NCBI RefSeq assembly: GCF_003932895.1 | Contig: NZ_RQYW01000001.1 | Coordinates: 222,380 to 286,379 of the forward strand | Source: Leptotrichia sp. OH3620_COT-345 | GTDB lineage: Bacteria > Fusobacteriota > Fusobacteriia > Fusobacteriales > Leptotrichiaceae | Length of the DNA: 64,000 nt | Reading direction: 5' to 3' | Shown here: positions 19,746 through 29,202 of the stretch, piece by piece | How positions within the stretch are numbered: the first letter of the stretch is position 1 | How the letters are laid out: every line of letters begins with the position of its first letter | Position numbers and translations under genes: made by a program | Notes under the pieces: generated by a model | What the model saw: only the letters and a program-made list of their open reading frames with translations | Told to the model about the DNA's origin: nothing | Database searches by the model: none

Positions 19746-20860
19746 TTAAATTTTGTTTTTTATATTTATTTTCTTTATAAATAATAATATTAAAATTATT
19801 ATTCCCGTCAAACTTATGAGGATTCCTGTTTTTAACCCCGATGCCTCATATTTCAATTCAATAACATTTTCTCCTTTTACAGGTTTGATTCCTATAAATA
19901 CTCCTATTATTTTTTTATTTTTTCCATTAATTTTTACAGACCGGCCTTTTTCATAAGGAATTGTAGTCATTAATATTTTATTGTTATCACTATTAAATTT
20001 TATTTTCACATAACCGTCTTTTATTTTTTCTATAAAGTTACGGTTCTTTATTTTCTTAATTGAATTTTCAAACTCTTCTCTGTTCAATTCATATAACTTA
20101 TCTTTATTTAATTCCAATAAATTTGTATCTATTATAATTTTTATTTTATCATCGTTATTAACTTTTATAAGTTTCGTACCCTGATCTATTGTATCTCCCG
20201 ATACATGTATATCATTTATTTTTAAATAAATTTTACTGACAACTTCCTTTAGATTATTTATATATAAATAAACCTGCATTAGTATTTTTTTCTATTTATC
20301 TTTTTATCTATCAATAAATAAAACTCATAAGCAATACATATTAAAAAGAAACATATTATGAAGGAAAAACGGGCAGGAAGCCAGTATAGTATTTTCCCTT
20401 ACCAATGACAGGTATGTCGGTAATATCAGAAAAGCTGATATCATACCTGATATCGAAATTAACCCTATAAATTCCAAAAATTTTAAAATTACTTTTTTAA
20501 AGTTTATATTGTCTCTTTCATTAAAAATTTCATACCAAAAATAAATAACACTAAATAAAATAACAATATATGCGATGTAAAAATTGGAAATAATTAAAAC
20601 AGCTACTGATATTATCATTCCGGTTTTTTTTCTTTTTAATGAATGACATTAAATAATTCAGAATAACCGGTAGCAGAATAACACGGTCTAACCACATAAT
20701 ATTAAGAGCATTATTCATATTATATGCCATCATCCAATAACAGAAAGAAAACAAAATTGTTACGTAATTTATTTTATTAAATCTTCTACTCAAATAAAAA
20801 TTGAAACTTAAGCCTGCCAATCCGAACTTTATTAAAGTGAACATTAATATTACAAGTTGA
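19746..20860 (-). pseudogene. Decayed YfhO-family membrane glycosylation protein
   Basis: Three minus-strand fragments in different frames read as pieces of one YfhO protein, normally 800-900 residues. About 20551-20860 gives LAGLSFNFYLSRRF and NIMWLDRVILLPVI; 20390-20650 gives TGMIISVAVLIISNFYIAYI and AFLILPTYLSL; 20285-20385 gives ILYWLPARFSFIICFFLICI; and 19746-20279 gives the C-terminal ectodomain with TTIPYEKGRSVKING and EASGLKTGILISLTGI. The first frame break is in an A8 run (20625-20632, plus-strand T8). A large internal deletion has removed the middle. YfhO proteins take part in extracytoplasmic glycosylation of envelope polymers. The C-terminal 177-codon frame is still open but is not a complete protein. 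Confidence 0.82.
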
Positions 20861-21116
20861 ATGTCCGTTTGATGTCATCTGTTCCGGCTTTGACTTATAC
20901 CGAAAAATTTTGTATTTTTATTAGAAAAATTTTTAATTATATTCCTTATCTGAAACTTCCGTCATGTACAAATAATATTCTGCTATTTTCAGTAATCTTA
21001 TTATTTTTTTCCGGTTGATACATTTTTTCTAAAAACAGCGATGCCGTTATAGGTATTACTTATTCTTCATTATAGCAGGGAACTATAATGCATAATCTTG
21101 GAATTTTATTTCTCAT
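20861..21116 (-). pseudogene. Decayed family 2 glycosyltransferase (N-terminal remnant)
   Basis: Reading from the ATG at 21116 gives MRNKIPRLCIIVPCYNEE and then a stop; further pieces read VIPITASLFLEKMY, ENSRILFVHDGS, then NKNTKFFGISQSRN and HQT. These match in order the N-terminal domain of undecaprenyl-phosphate glucosyl/GlcNAc transferase-like GT2 enzymes (IVPCYNEEE ... VDDGS ... RNxGHQ). Stops and small deletions break it, and it then runs directly into the YfhO remnant, so the C-terminal half plus the start of yfhO have been lost in one deletion. The pair looks like a lost lipid-linked sugar donor and acceptor system. Confidence 0.8.
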
Positions 21117-21806
21117 TTTAAATTCTGACCTTTCAATATTTTTGCTTGGATTTTTATTTTCCTGTCAGATTTTTAGCTCCTGAAATATTTTGACTTTATA
21201 AAAAATATACCTATTTTTAATTTAATATTTCCTAAAAAATATTCATTAATAACAGATTGACTAGATTGATTAGTATTAAAATAGCACATATCAAATTCTA
21301 AAACAATAGTATAAAATAATTTTCATCTTATACAACAAAAAAATCTTTTATTTAATTTTAATATTTTAATTAAACTGACAATCAAAAAAATAGTTTTTCA
21401 TTAGAATTTACTATGTTTTTACTCTATTGAAATAATTATTTTAAATTATTTTATAAAAGATAATTTTTGTTATGTACCACAAAATTATATATTAGATAAA
21501 TTTTTTATTTTAATATTTTTTAATTTATAGATTATTTTGAATTATATTATATGAAATTCATTCTTCTTGGATATCCTGAATAATTTCATATATAAATCAA
21601 ATTTTTATAGATTAAGTTTTGCTATAAAAGGTTTGAAAAATATTATTTTTAAATTTAATTTAATCGAAATTTTTCATAATTAACTTAAAAATAATTTTTC
21701 TTAACTTTTTTAATTTTATAATATTTTATAAATTAGAATAAAATCGGTTTCAAGAAAAAATGAAATATCAAGTAAACTTTTAAAATATTTGTTTCAATAT
21801 TGAGAT
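21117..21806. other. AT-rich intergenic stretch, no gene seen
   Basis: About 690 bases of very AT-rich sequence lie between the glycosyltransferase relic and the promoter of the small lipoprotein. All six frames are broken at short intervals and I see no further recognisable protein fragment. It may be more deeply decayed remains of the same locus. Confidence 0.6.
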
Positions 21807-21836
21807 TTGACTTTTAATAATATTATGTTATATAAT
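21807..21836 (+). promoter_or_regulatory. Promoter for the 57-residue lipoprotein gene
   Basis: TTGACT (21807-21812) and TATAAT (21831-21836) are 18 bases apart. The start codon is at 21935, giving a leader of roughly 90 bases. Confidence 0.7.
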
Positions 21837-21934
21837 AAATTAAAAAATATGAAATTTCAATTGAATAACAGGTTAATGTTAAATATGACAGTAATAAAAA
21901 TAGTGACAACAAAAATAAAAATGGAGGAAATTTA

Positions 21935-22108
21935 ATGAAAAAAATTTTTAAATTATTAGTAATAATTTTGATATTGGTGTCATTTAACGGTTGTTTTTTA
22001 TTAGATGGATATGGATACAGCTCTGAAAGAAGTTCAGGAGTATGCAATGCAGGTAGCATGAGTTCAGCTGTCAGAGATAATGCTTATAACAGTTCAGCCT
22101 GTAAATAA
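21935..22108 (+). CDS. 57-residue putative lipoprotein, Ser/Asn/Cys-rich
   Basis: An ATG at 21935 follows GGAGG at the right spacing and opens a 57-codon frame. The product begins MKKIFKLLVIILILVSFNGC, a classic lipoprotein signal with the lipobox cysteine at residue 20. The mature peptide of about 38 residues is rich in Ser, Gly and Asn and has two more cysteines (37 and 56). It has its own near-consensus promoter and a terminator-like hairpin after the stop, which argues that it is real despite its size. No family is recognised. Small lysis-type or envelope-stress lipoproteins are possible analogues. Confidence 0.72.
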   Translation: MKKIFKLLVIILILVSFNGCFLLDGYGYSSERSSGVCNAGSMSSAVRDNAYNSSACK

Positions 22109-22137
22109 ATCTAAACAAAAAATACATTTTTTCAAAT

Positions 22138-22179
22138 AAAAAAGACCTTCCTTATATAAAATAAAGTTGGTTCTTTTTT
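22138..22179 (+). terminator. Probable terminator after the small lipoprotein
   Basis: Arms AAAAAAGACC (22138-22147) and GGTTCTTTTTT (22169-22179) pair with one bulge, followed by more T/A-rich sequence, 30 bases after the stop codon. Confidence 0.55.
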
Positions 22180-22680
22180 ATTTTGAGATATTAAAAGTTT
22201 ACATCGACTCTTTTCCAAATATTTTATTTTTTGCTTGCCAAGCACTTTAGCTATTATTAAAATATTTTGAACTTTTATGACTGATAATACTTATCAGTTC
22301 CTATATGAGATCAGATAAATAACAATATTAACAAATAATAATATAATTTTTTATTTCATTCTTTTTAATTATGCAATTTTAATCTTACAAATAAATTTAT
22401 ATATATTGAAACTGTTTCATAAATCAGTATTTTTTTAATCATTAAGTATAAATTTTAAAAAATCAAAAATTATTGTTTATAAACTTTATAGAAAAAAATA
22501 TATACAAAACTGATGGACTTACATGTTTCAGCATTTCGAGAAATAGTTCTGTTATATTATCATATATATTATAGAATTGAAAAAACTGAATGCCATGTAA
22601 AGTAAAGTTAAACTGATAACAGAACATAAATTGATAATAAATTTTATAAACATTACGGTTCTCAAGATTTATTAATAGAA
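22180..22680. other. AT-rich intergenic stretch
   Basis: No convincing coding sequence is seen. A short perfect inverted repeat TGCTTG-C-CAAGCA lies near 22233-22245; it could be a protein-binding site but nothing adjacent supports this. Confidence 0.55.
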
Positions 22681-22730
22681 AAAATTGAATTATGATGACT
22701 AATGTAATTCGTTACCAATAATTCAATTTT
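22681..22730 (-). terminator. Intrinsic terminator of the rRNA methyltransferase gene
   Basis: Arms 22718-22730 and 22681-22693 form a 13-bp perfect stem (AAAATTGAATTAT type) on the minus strand, followed by a T tract, directly after the stop at 22734. The stem is AT-rich with a 24-base loop, so its strength is uncertain. Confidence 0.6.
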
Positions 22731-22733
22731 GTT

Positions 22734-24164
22734 TCAATTTTTAAATTCCTCTATTCCTTTAAATATCCTATTTTCTAATAATCCCACTATTTCTATATGA
22801 GCGGTCTGAGGAAACATATCCACAGGACAGAGTTTTAGAAATTTATATCCATTTTCAAGGAGCAGTTTAATATCTCTTGAAAAAGTAGACGGATTACATG
22901 ATATATATATTATTTTCGGAATCTTATTTCTAATAACGCTTTTTAATGCTTTTTCTTCAATTCCCCTTCTTGGAGGATCGAAAATTATTGCATCTACATT
23001 TCCTTTTTCCTTTTTTAATATTTCAGGCAATATTTTTTCAACTTTCCCATTTATAAATTCAGCATTTTTTATATTATTTTCATTTGCTGTCTGATTGGCT
23101 GATACCACGGAACTTTCTACACTTTCAATTCCTATTGCTTTTTTTACTTTAGGTGATAATGCCATTGCTATTGTTCCAGTTCCTGAAAAGGCATCTATGA
23201 CAGTTTTATTTTTACTTTCTCCCAAATATTCTATCCCTTTTTCATAAAGTTTTACTGCTTGAGATTTATTTATTTGAAAAAATGAATCAGGATATATTTT
23301 AAATTTAATATTTTCTACCTCTTCTTCTAAATACTCGTTTCCAAACAAATGTCTTGTTTCTTCTCCCAAAATAACATTATTTTGCTCTCTTTTCACAGAT
23401 ATATAAATGGATTTTAAAAATTCATTTTCATTATATAATTTCTCAAGAACTTTTATAAGCTGTTTAAACTGAGATTTTTTACTTACCACAATTATAATCA
23501 TAACTTCATTTTTTTCATTATTTCTAACGATAATATGTTTTAAAAATCCTGTATTTGTTGTTTCATTATATACTTTAAATTCATTTTTCGTCCCTGAATA
23601 AACGTTTATTTCATTTAAAAATTTATTTATTATTTCTTCGGCAATATAAGATTTTAACAAACTTTCTTTAGCTGAAAATATATTATGAGATTTTTTTGAA
23701 TAAAATCCTGTTAAAATTTTCCCGTCTTTTTTAAATAAAGGTTCTGCTGTCTTATTTCTATAATTTGTCTTAATATCACTTCCTATAATATTTTCTATTT
23801 CTATTTTTCCAATATTTATTCCACCTATTTTTTCCAGAACTTCCCTTAGCATATTATTTTTATATTCAAGCTGTTTCTCATATTTCAGCATTCCGAAGTC
23901 ACAACCGTCAAAATCTTCAAAACTTATTTTTGAAATATCCTCTATTCTATCTTCCGACGGTTTTATAATTTTAGTTATAAGACCTCTTCCATAAGATTTC
24001 TTTACTGAAATTATTTCGATTTCCAAAATATCTCCGGGTACACTCATAGGTACAAATATTGTAAATCCGTCTTTTCTTCCTAATCCTTCTCCGCCAAACA
24101 CTATTTTTTCTATTTCAATTTTCAGTTTCTGTCCAATTCTATATATATTTTCCGATTTTTTCAT
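22734..24164 (-). CDS. 23S rRNA (uracil-5-)-methyltransferase, RlmD/TrmA family
   Basis: The 476-residue protein has an N-terminal TRAM RNA-binding domain (about 10-70, GGEGLGRKDGFTIFVP) and a SAM-dependent methyltransferase domain with DAFSGTGTIAMAL and FDPPRRGIEEKAL. YISCNPSTFSRD holds the catalytic Cys and HIEIVGLL the general-base glutamate. It makes 5-methyluridine in 23S rRNA (or tRNA; the family does not separate cleanly by sequence). The four-Cys iron-sulfur site of RlmD is reduced to a single Cys (DGCDFGMLKYEKQ, about 90), so it should be a cluster-free variant. AAAGAGGT precedes the ATG. Confidence 0.9.
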   Translation of the reverse strand: MKKSENIYRIGQKLKIEIEKIVFGGEGLGRKDGFTIFVPMSVPGDILEIEIISVKKSYGRGLITKIIKPSEDRIEDISKISFEDFDGCDFGMLKYEKQLEYKNNMLREVLEKIGGINIGKIEIENIIGSDIKTNYRNKTAEPLFKKDGKILTGFYSKKSHNIFSAKESLLKSYIAEEIINKFLNEINVYSGTKNEFKVYNETTNTGFLKHIIVRNNEKNEVMIIIVVSKKSQFKQLIKVLEKLYNENEFLKSIYISVKREQNNVILGEETRHLFGNEYLEEEVENIKFKIYPDSFFQINKSQAVKLYEKGIEYLGESKNKTVIDAFSGTGTIAMALSPKVKKAIGIESVESSVVSANQTANENNIKNAEFINGKVEKILPEILKKEKGNVDAIIFDPPRRGIEEKALKSVIRNKIPKIIYISCNPSTFSRDIKLLLENGYKFLKLCPVDMFPQTAHIEIVGLLENRIFKGIEEFKN

Positions 24165-24186
24165 TTTTACCTCTTTAGATTATAAT

Positions 24187-25389
24187 TTATTTTAAATATT
24201 CCATTATATTTTTCAATTGAAGTCCCATTCCTATTTTCAAACTTTCTTCATCTATGTTGAATTTCGGATGATGCAAATCATAAATCAATCCTTTACTTTC
24301 ATTTCTGGTTCCAAGTCTAAAAAAACATCCGTCTATTTCATTTAGAAAATAACTTACATCTTCCACATCCATTCTTGCTTCTTTTAGTATTTCAAGACTT
24401 TCTTTTCCATATAAATCAATTATATTTTTTTCCACAAATTCAGTAATTCTGTCATTATTAATAACAGGAGCATAGCCTTCTTTAAGATTTATTTCAACTT
24501 TCCCTCCCAAACTTTCTACAAATTTAGGTAAATCTCTTTTTATGGTTTCCATAATGAGACTTCTTATTTCTGCCGACATTGTCCTTATTGTTCCGAGCAT
24601 TTTTACTTTATCGCAAATAACATTATTAGTTTCTCCGCCTTTAAATGAACCTATGGAAATTACAGCTTCTTCTCTCGGGTCTATTTTTCTGCTTATAATG
24701 GACTGAAAAAATTCAAGAACTTTACTTCCTATAAGGATAGCATCCACTCCTTTATGAGGAAGTGCACCATGAGCTGAAACACCGTAAATTATAAGCTCAA
24801 GCATTGCTGAAGTTGCATGTACTTTTCCGTACTTTAGACCTATTTTCCCTAAATCAATTTCAGGTGCCATGTGTAAAGCAAAAAAAGCATCTATTTTTTT
24901 ACTAGTTTCTCCATTAAAATTTAATGCTCCCGCTTTTATCATTCGATAAGCTCCTCCGTCTGTTTCCTCAGCAGGTTGGAAAAAAAATCTTACTGTTCCT
25001 TTCCATTTATCTTTGTTTTCAGCAAGTATTTTTGCTACTCCCAATTGTATAGATGTATGGGCATCATGACCACATGCGTGCATTTTCCCTGTTACTATTG
25101 ATTTATATTCTACATTATTTTCTTCAAAAATCGGTAAAGCATCCATATCCGCTCTTGCTGCTACTGTTTTTCCCTCACCGTTATATATTGTAGCCACTAC
25201 TCCTGTATTTATAATTTCTTCAAACTGTATATTATTTTCTTTTAAAAATTCTTTTACAGTTTTGCTTGTTTGAAATTCTTCATCTCCGAGCTCGGGATTC
25301 ATATGTATTTTTCTTCTTACTTTTACAATTTCATCATATATGTTCTCAACACTGTTTTTTATAAATACATTTATTTCTTTTAAATTCAT
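24187..25389 (-). CDS. M20 family amidohydrolase (N-acyl-amino-acid hydrolase type)
   Basis: The 400-residue protein matches the M20D aminoacylase/hippurate hydrolase group. Metal ligands are visible in MHACGHDAHTS (about 101-111), PAEETDGGA (about 137-145) and DLHHPKFNIDEESL near the C-terminus; GVSAHGALPHKGVDA is the dimerisation-domain signature. Such enzymes release the amino acid from N-acetyl, N-benzoyl or related conjugates in the cytosol; the acyl group here is unknown. It lies 22 bp upstream of the rRNA methyltransferase and is probably cotranscribed with it. AAAGGAAT precedes the ATG. Confidence 0.88.
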   Translation of the reverse strand: MNLKEINVFIKNSVENIYDEIVKVRRKIHMNPELGDEEFQTSKTVKEFLKENNIQFEEIINTGVVATIYNGEGKTVAARADMDALPIFEENNVEYKSIVTGKMHACGHDAHTSIQLGVAKILAENKDKWKGTVRFFFQPAEETDGGAYRMIKAGALNFNGETSKKIDAFFALHMAPEIDLGKIGLKYGKVHATSAMLELIIYGVSAHGALPHKGVDAILIGSKVLEFFQSIISRKIDPREEAVISIGSFKGGETNNVICDKVKMLGTIRTMSAEIRSLIMETIKRDLPKFVESLGGKVEINLKEGYAPVINNDRITEFVEKNIIDLYGKESLEILKEARMDVEDVSYFLNEIDGCFFRLGTRNESKGLIYDLHHPKFNIDEESLKIGMGLQLKNIMEYLK

Positions 25390-25531
25390 CTTTTATTCCT
25401 TTCTTACAAATAAAGTATTATTTTTTTATCTTATTAATTTTAAAATTTGAATTAATCAATTTGAAATGATATAATTATTATAAATAAAATAACTAAATAA
25501 AGCAATAAAAATTATTCTGAAAGGATATAAT

Positions 25532-26080
25532 ATGAAACTTTTAAAAATGAAACGGGGAAAAAATATTCTAAATGTATATAGACTTTATCTAAAGGCTTTT
25601 CCTAAAAGTGAACGAAAGCCTTTTCCTTTTATACTGCTCAGGCAATGGAAAGGTACAACTGAAGTTCTTGTAATAAAAAATAATAACGGAGATTTTCTTG
25701 GAATGGCAATTTCCGTTATACATAGTAATCTTGTTCTACTGGCATACTTTGCGATTTCTGACAATCAGAGAGGAGAAGGTATAGGTTCAAAAGCCTTTCA
25801 AATGTTAAAAGAACGTTACAAAGAAAAAAAGTTTTTTCTTGAAATTGAAAATACCGGCGTTTCTGAAGCTCCGAATATAAATCAAAGAATAAAAAGAAAA
25901 GATTTTTATTTAAAAAACGGAATGATTGAACTGCCTTTTATTATTGATTTTTTCGGTACCGAAATGGAAATTATGATAAATAATTTGCCATTGACCTTCA
26001 ATGAATACCATTCCATTTACAAAAAGGAATTTGGAAATTACATCAGCAGAAAAGTTAAATTTGTAAAATATAAAAAATGA
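25532..26080 (+). CDS. GNAT family N-acetyltransferase
   Basis: The 182-residue protein has the GNAT acetyl-CoA loop at NQRGEGIGSKAFQMLKE (about 86-102), which matches the Q/R-x-x-G-x-G/A pyrophosphate-binding motif, followed by a strand with FLEIENTG. Substrate is not predictable. AAAGGATATAAT precedes the ATG. It is transcribed away from the amidohydrolase and downstream carries a hairpin (about 26163-26195, CTTCAC/GTGAAG ends) that may end its transcript. Confidence 0.8.
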   Translation: MKLLKMKRGKNILNVYRLYLKAFPKSERKPFPFILLRQWKGTTEVLVIKNNNGDFLGMAISVIHSNLVLLAYFAISDNQRGEGIGSKAFQMLKERYKEKKFFLEIENTGVSEAPNINQRIKRKDFYLKNGMIELPFIIDFFGTEMEIMINNLPLTFNEYHSIYKKEFGNYISRKVKFVKYKK

Positions 26081-26160
26081 TAATTCAAATTTTTCCAAAT
26101 AATATATTTTACAAAAACTTTCCAATTTATTTCTTATTATTTTTGAAAAAACTTCAAAAA

Positions 26161-26345
26161 CTTTCTTCACACTTTTTCATGGAAAAGAAGTGAAGTGAAA
26201 AACTACCAATTCAAATTATTTCATACTTAAAAATACTTCATTTGCTGAAAAATCACAAACTCTATCCTCTCAGGCACTTATTTTTCTGAACACTCATTCC
26301 TATATTTTTTTGTTGAAATAATTTGAACATCAGAATTTTACTTTA
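26161..26345 (+). repeat. Decayed copy of the dispersed ~175-bp repeat
   Basis: The segment with CACAAACTCTATCCTCTCAG and the following TTGAAATAATTTGA lines up in order with the better-preserved copies at 60804 and 61657 (CAAACTCTCTTCGCTCAG ... GGAAAATTTTGA). Identity is roughly two thirds by eye and the 5' third is hardly recognisable. It lies just beyond the GNAT gene. Confidence 0.45.
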
Positions 26346-26479
26346 ATATTTTAATTTTTTACCTCTGTTATGAAATACAATTTTATTTTTATTTGAAATT
26401 ATTTTATATCATTTATATTATTCACTGCATCAAATTCTTTTTTAAAAAATTAAATTTTAATCTATTTAAAAAGTAAAAC

Positions 26480-27022
26480 TTTTAATTCTGAAAAAAATTC
26501 AAATCCCTGGACTTGTGTAATAGAATCAACCCCGCTGAGAATTCATCAAATATAATAACTTCAAATTCAAGAATTAAAACTCTGACAATACACACTCTCT
26601 TGTAATGACTGCCACTTAATTATATAGTTGAATAAGATAGATATTCAGAAGACAGTCCCACTTTCTCAAGAATTTTTACAGCTTTTATTTTTCTTTCACT
26701 ATAAGATATCATTTTTTTATAATGTACATAAAAAGACTCTACATTAAAACTTCTTCTGCTGAAAATTTATAATTTACAGCTTTCATGGAATTTTGAAATA
26801 CAAGTTGTACTTACTTATGTATACTCTTAATTTCTTTTTTTTCTAAATTTTTACATAAAATAGTGTTGACTGATATATTTCCCTTATCATAACTTTCAAG
26901 TCTACAATAAGTCTCACAAGAGTACTTTTCCCTGAATCGCTTTCTTGCATAATACCTAAACACTCACCTTCAGAAATAAAAAAGCTGATATTTGATAAAA
27001 TTAAATATTTAAAAAACCTACT
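26480..27022 (-). pseudogene. Fossil oligopeptide/nickel ABC-transporter ATPase (DppF/OppF/NikE type)
   Basis: Minus-strand fragments in shifting frames read, in the right order, ILSNISFFISEGECLGIM, QESDSGKSTLVRLI (Walker A), VQLVFQNSMKAVN (Q-loop), KILEKVGLSSEYL, LSGSHYKRVCIVRVL (signature LSGGQxQRVxIARAL), VIIFDEFSAGL (Walker B) and, one frame over, DSITQVQ. Stops and at least three frameshifts make it non-functional. The flanks hold nothing else from an Opp/Dpp operon, so this is an old deletion scar. This fills much of an otherwise empty 1.2 kb region between the GNAT and Cof genes. Confidence 0.85.
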
Positions 27023-27277
27023 GAAAATATATCAGTTCAACATATACAAAAGAAGTTATCTCAAAATAACTCAAAATTTACATATTTGTTTTTTGGTACA
27101 ATTTATAAAATTATTCTCTCATTAGTAATAATAAAGTACTCACATTTATTTAAATAGCTTAGTTTTATTAAGAATCTGTTATAGAATTTTTCTGTTTTTC
27201 AATAAAATCGACATTATAATTCTTTCTGAAACCGGAGCTGTTTTTATTACAATCCGAATTTTTTTAAATATCATATT

Positions 27278-28093
27278 TTACTTAATATTCAACGCATATT
27301 TATAAAGAGCTTTTGCAACTCCGTCATTTTCATTACTTTCTGTGATATACTTTGCCGCTTTCTTTACATTTTCCGTTGCATTTTCCATTGCTACACTGAT
27401 TCCCGCATATGTAAGCATTTCTATATCATTATTTCCATCGCCTATTGCCATAACTTCTTCTTTTTTTATTCCTAATTTTTCAGTCAATTTTTTTATTGCC
27501 GAACCTTTTTCCACTCCGAAAGGCATAGCTTCCAATATATATTTCTGGCTTCTTACAATGCTGTAATGTTTTTTCAGTTTATCTTCATTATCTTTCTGAA
27601 ACTTATCCACATTTTCAGGTGAACCTACATACATAGATTGAAACATTGTATGTTTATCATCAAGTGCTTCTTTTAAAGTAATTTCCGTTATAGGTACATA
27701 AACAAGTTTTCCGTCATATTCAGTATATTCATTAGATTTCCCCACACAGAAATAATGTTTGTTATCAAATAGAGTAAAATTTACATCATACCCTTCTGTT
27801 AAGCTATATAAATATTCTATATCCTTTTTTGTTAATTTATGATAATCAGTCAATGCCAAATCTTCTGTTTTATGTATTGAACAACCGTTATTGACAATTA
27901 TATATCCGTCAGTTTTTTCCAAATTCAACTCTTTATAAAAAGGCATTATTCCGAATAACGGACGTCCTGTACACAGTACTGTTTTTATTCCTTTTTTTTC
28001 AGCTTCTTTTAATGCTTCTTTTTGTTTAAATGTAATCTCTTTTTTCCCGTTTAATAATGTCCCGTCCATATCAATTGCTACAAGTTTAACCAT
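27278..28093 (-). CDS. Cof-type HAD hydrolase (sugar-phosphate/flavin phosphatase family)
   Basis: The 271-residue protein carries all four HAD motifs: DMDGTLLNGKK (nucleophile Asp8), the CTGRP threonine region, a conserved Lys in VEKGSAIKKL, and GDGNNDIEML. The C2B cap type places it in the Cof/YidA group, which dephosphorylates sugar phosphates, FMN or pyridoxal phosphate. Specificity cannot be read from sequence. AAAGGGATAT precedes the ATG. It stands alone, with 465 bases before the end of the V-ATPase operon. Confidence 0.88.
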   Translation of the reverse strand: MVKLVAIDMDGTLLNGKKEITFKQKEALKEAEKKGIKTVLCTGRPLFGIMPFYKELNLEKTDGYIIVNNGCSIHKTEDLALTDYHKLTKKDIEYLYSLTEGYDVNFTLFDNKHYFCVGKSNEYTEYDGKLVYVPITEITLKEALDDKHTMFQSMYVGSPENVDKFQKDNEDKLKKHYSIVRSQKYILEAMPFGVEKGSAIKKLTEKLGIKKEEVMAIGDGNNDIEMLTYAGISVAMENATENVKKAAKYITESNENDGVAKALYKYALNIK

Positions 28094-28515
28094 TTTATAT
28101 CCCTTTCTCTTCTTTTTAAATTTCTATTCTTTACTTTGCCCTATCAATTCTTGTACAATTATTTTTATTTCTCTTAAAATTGTATTTAGAGAGTTCTTTT
28201 TAATACTTTAGTTATTCCTCTCATTATAATTTATAAATTTTTAAATTGATATGTAAAGTTTCGTTCATTTACAGTAAAATGTCTGCATTTAATGGAATTA
28301 TTTCTACTAATATATTTTTTATACCTGCTCATATTTTAATCTAGGAATAGTTCTATGAGAATTTTTATCCTGTGTTATATTTATTATTATGATTTATACA
28401 ATAAATTCTATCATTTCATTCTCAAAAAGTCCATTCTGATTTTGGCAAAATTTTAATTATAATATCCAGAAAAATTATTTATATTATATCCGAAAATATA
28501 ATTTGATACAAGTCA
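28094..28515. other. AT-rich intergenic stretch
   Basis: Roughly 420 bases without a supportable gene lie between the Cof gene start and the V-ATPase terminator. It must hold the Cof promoter, but no box stands out clearly. Confidence 0.55.
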
Positions 28516-28549
28516 AAAAACAAAGAAGTCGCTTAATAAGCGACTTCTT
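28516..28549 (-). terminator. Intrinsic terminator of the V-ATPase operon
   Basis: A 12-bp perfect stem with GC-containing core (AAGAAGTCGCTT, arms 28523-28534 and 28538-28549, 3-base loop) is followed on the minus strand by TTTGTTTTTT, ten bases past the last V-ATPase stop codon. Confidence 0.92.
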
Positions 28550-28558
28550 ATTCTAATA

Positions 28559-29200
28559 TTAATTTTTTGCAGCCATCATATCCTTAACTTTCATTAGCCT
28601 CGTTATACTTCCTCTCTCATTTTCATCCAACTTCATCTGGATGAATCTTATTGTTTCTTTGAGTTGAGGTATTGTCATATATTCCAATGCATTTACACGA
28701 CGTCTTGTCTTTTCTACTTCATCAGCCATAAGTTGACATGCCTTTTCCACTTCGGCAAGTTCCAGAAGATTACTTAATGTATTATTCAATCCATCTATAG
28801 CATCATCCAAATCCGCCGATGTCTGTGCATAGCCATAAGGATATATAGACCCTGTTTTTGTTGCACTGTTTCTCACAAAATCCATTTTCGGAACATGAAC
28901 ACTCATTATATTTTTCTTTTTAATATCCACACCTATTTCTTCATTTGGACAGGAAATGGCATTTTCAAGCATTTCATCCGACATTACCCCTCTTGCAAGG
29001 AGAAAATCTTTAAATGAATTCTGTAATTTTATTTCCACTTCTTCACGGAGTTTTTTATTTAATTTTATCATTTCAATAAATTGTCTCATTAATTCGTCCT
29101 GTTTATCTTTCAGAAGCTTATGTCCTCTTACTGCTGTCCTAAGACGGATTTTAAGTTTTGTAAGCTCCATTCGGGTAGGATTTACATTTAATTTTGCCAT
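28559..29200 (-). CDS. ntpD: V/A-type ATPase subunit D (central stalk)
   Basis: The 213-residue protein begins [20 protein letters not shown], the NtpD/AtpD signature, and is mostly two long helices with a middle globular insert, as expected for the rotor shaft of V1. [17 protein letters not shown] near the C-terminus is the other conserved block. It is the last gene of the operon, starts 2 bp after subunit B, and is followed by a strong terminator. GGAG precedes the ATG. Confidence 0.95.
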   Translation of the reverse strand: MAKLNVNPTRMELTKLKIRLRTAVRGHKLLKDKQDELMRQFIEMIKLNKKLREEVEIKLQNSFKDFLLARGVMSDEMLENAISCPNEEIGVDIKKKNIMSVHVPKMDFVRNSATKTGSIYPYGYAQTSADLDDAIDGLNNTLSNLLELAEVEKACQLMADEVEKTRRRVNALEYMTIPQLKETIRFIQMKLDENERGSITRLMKVKDMMAAKN

Positions 29201-29202
29201 AA

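Noticed and set aside
21823..22059. Minus-strand 78-codon frame
   Set aside because: It lies opposite the promoter and start of the small lipoprotein, has no ribosome site, and the plus-strand frame has a lipobox and full expression signals.
25910..26170. Minus-strand 86-codon frame
   Set aside because: It runs antisense to the end of the GNAT gene and has no ribosome site or family resemblance.
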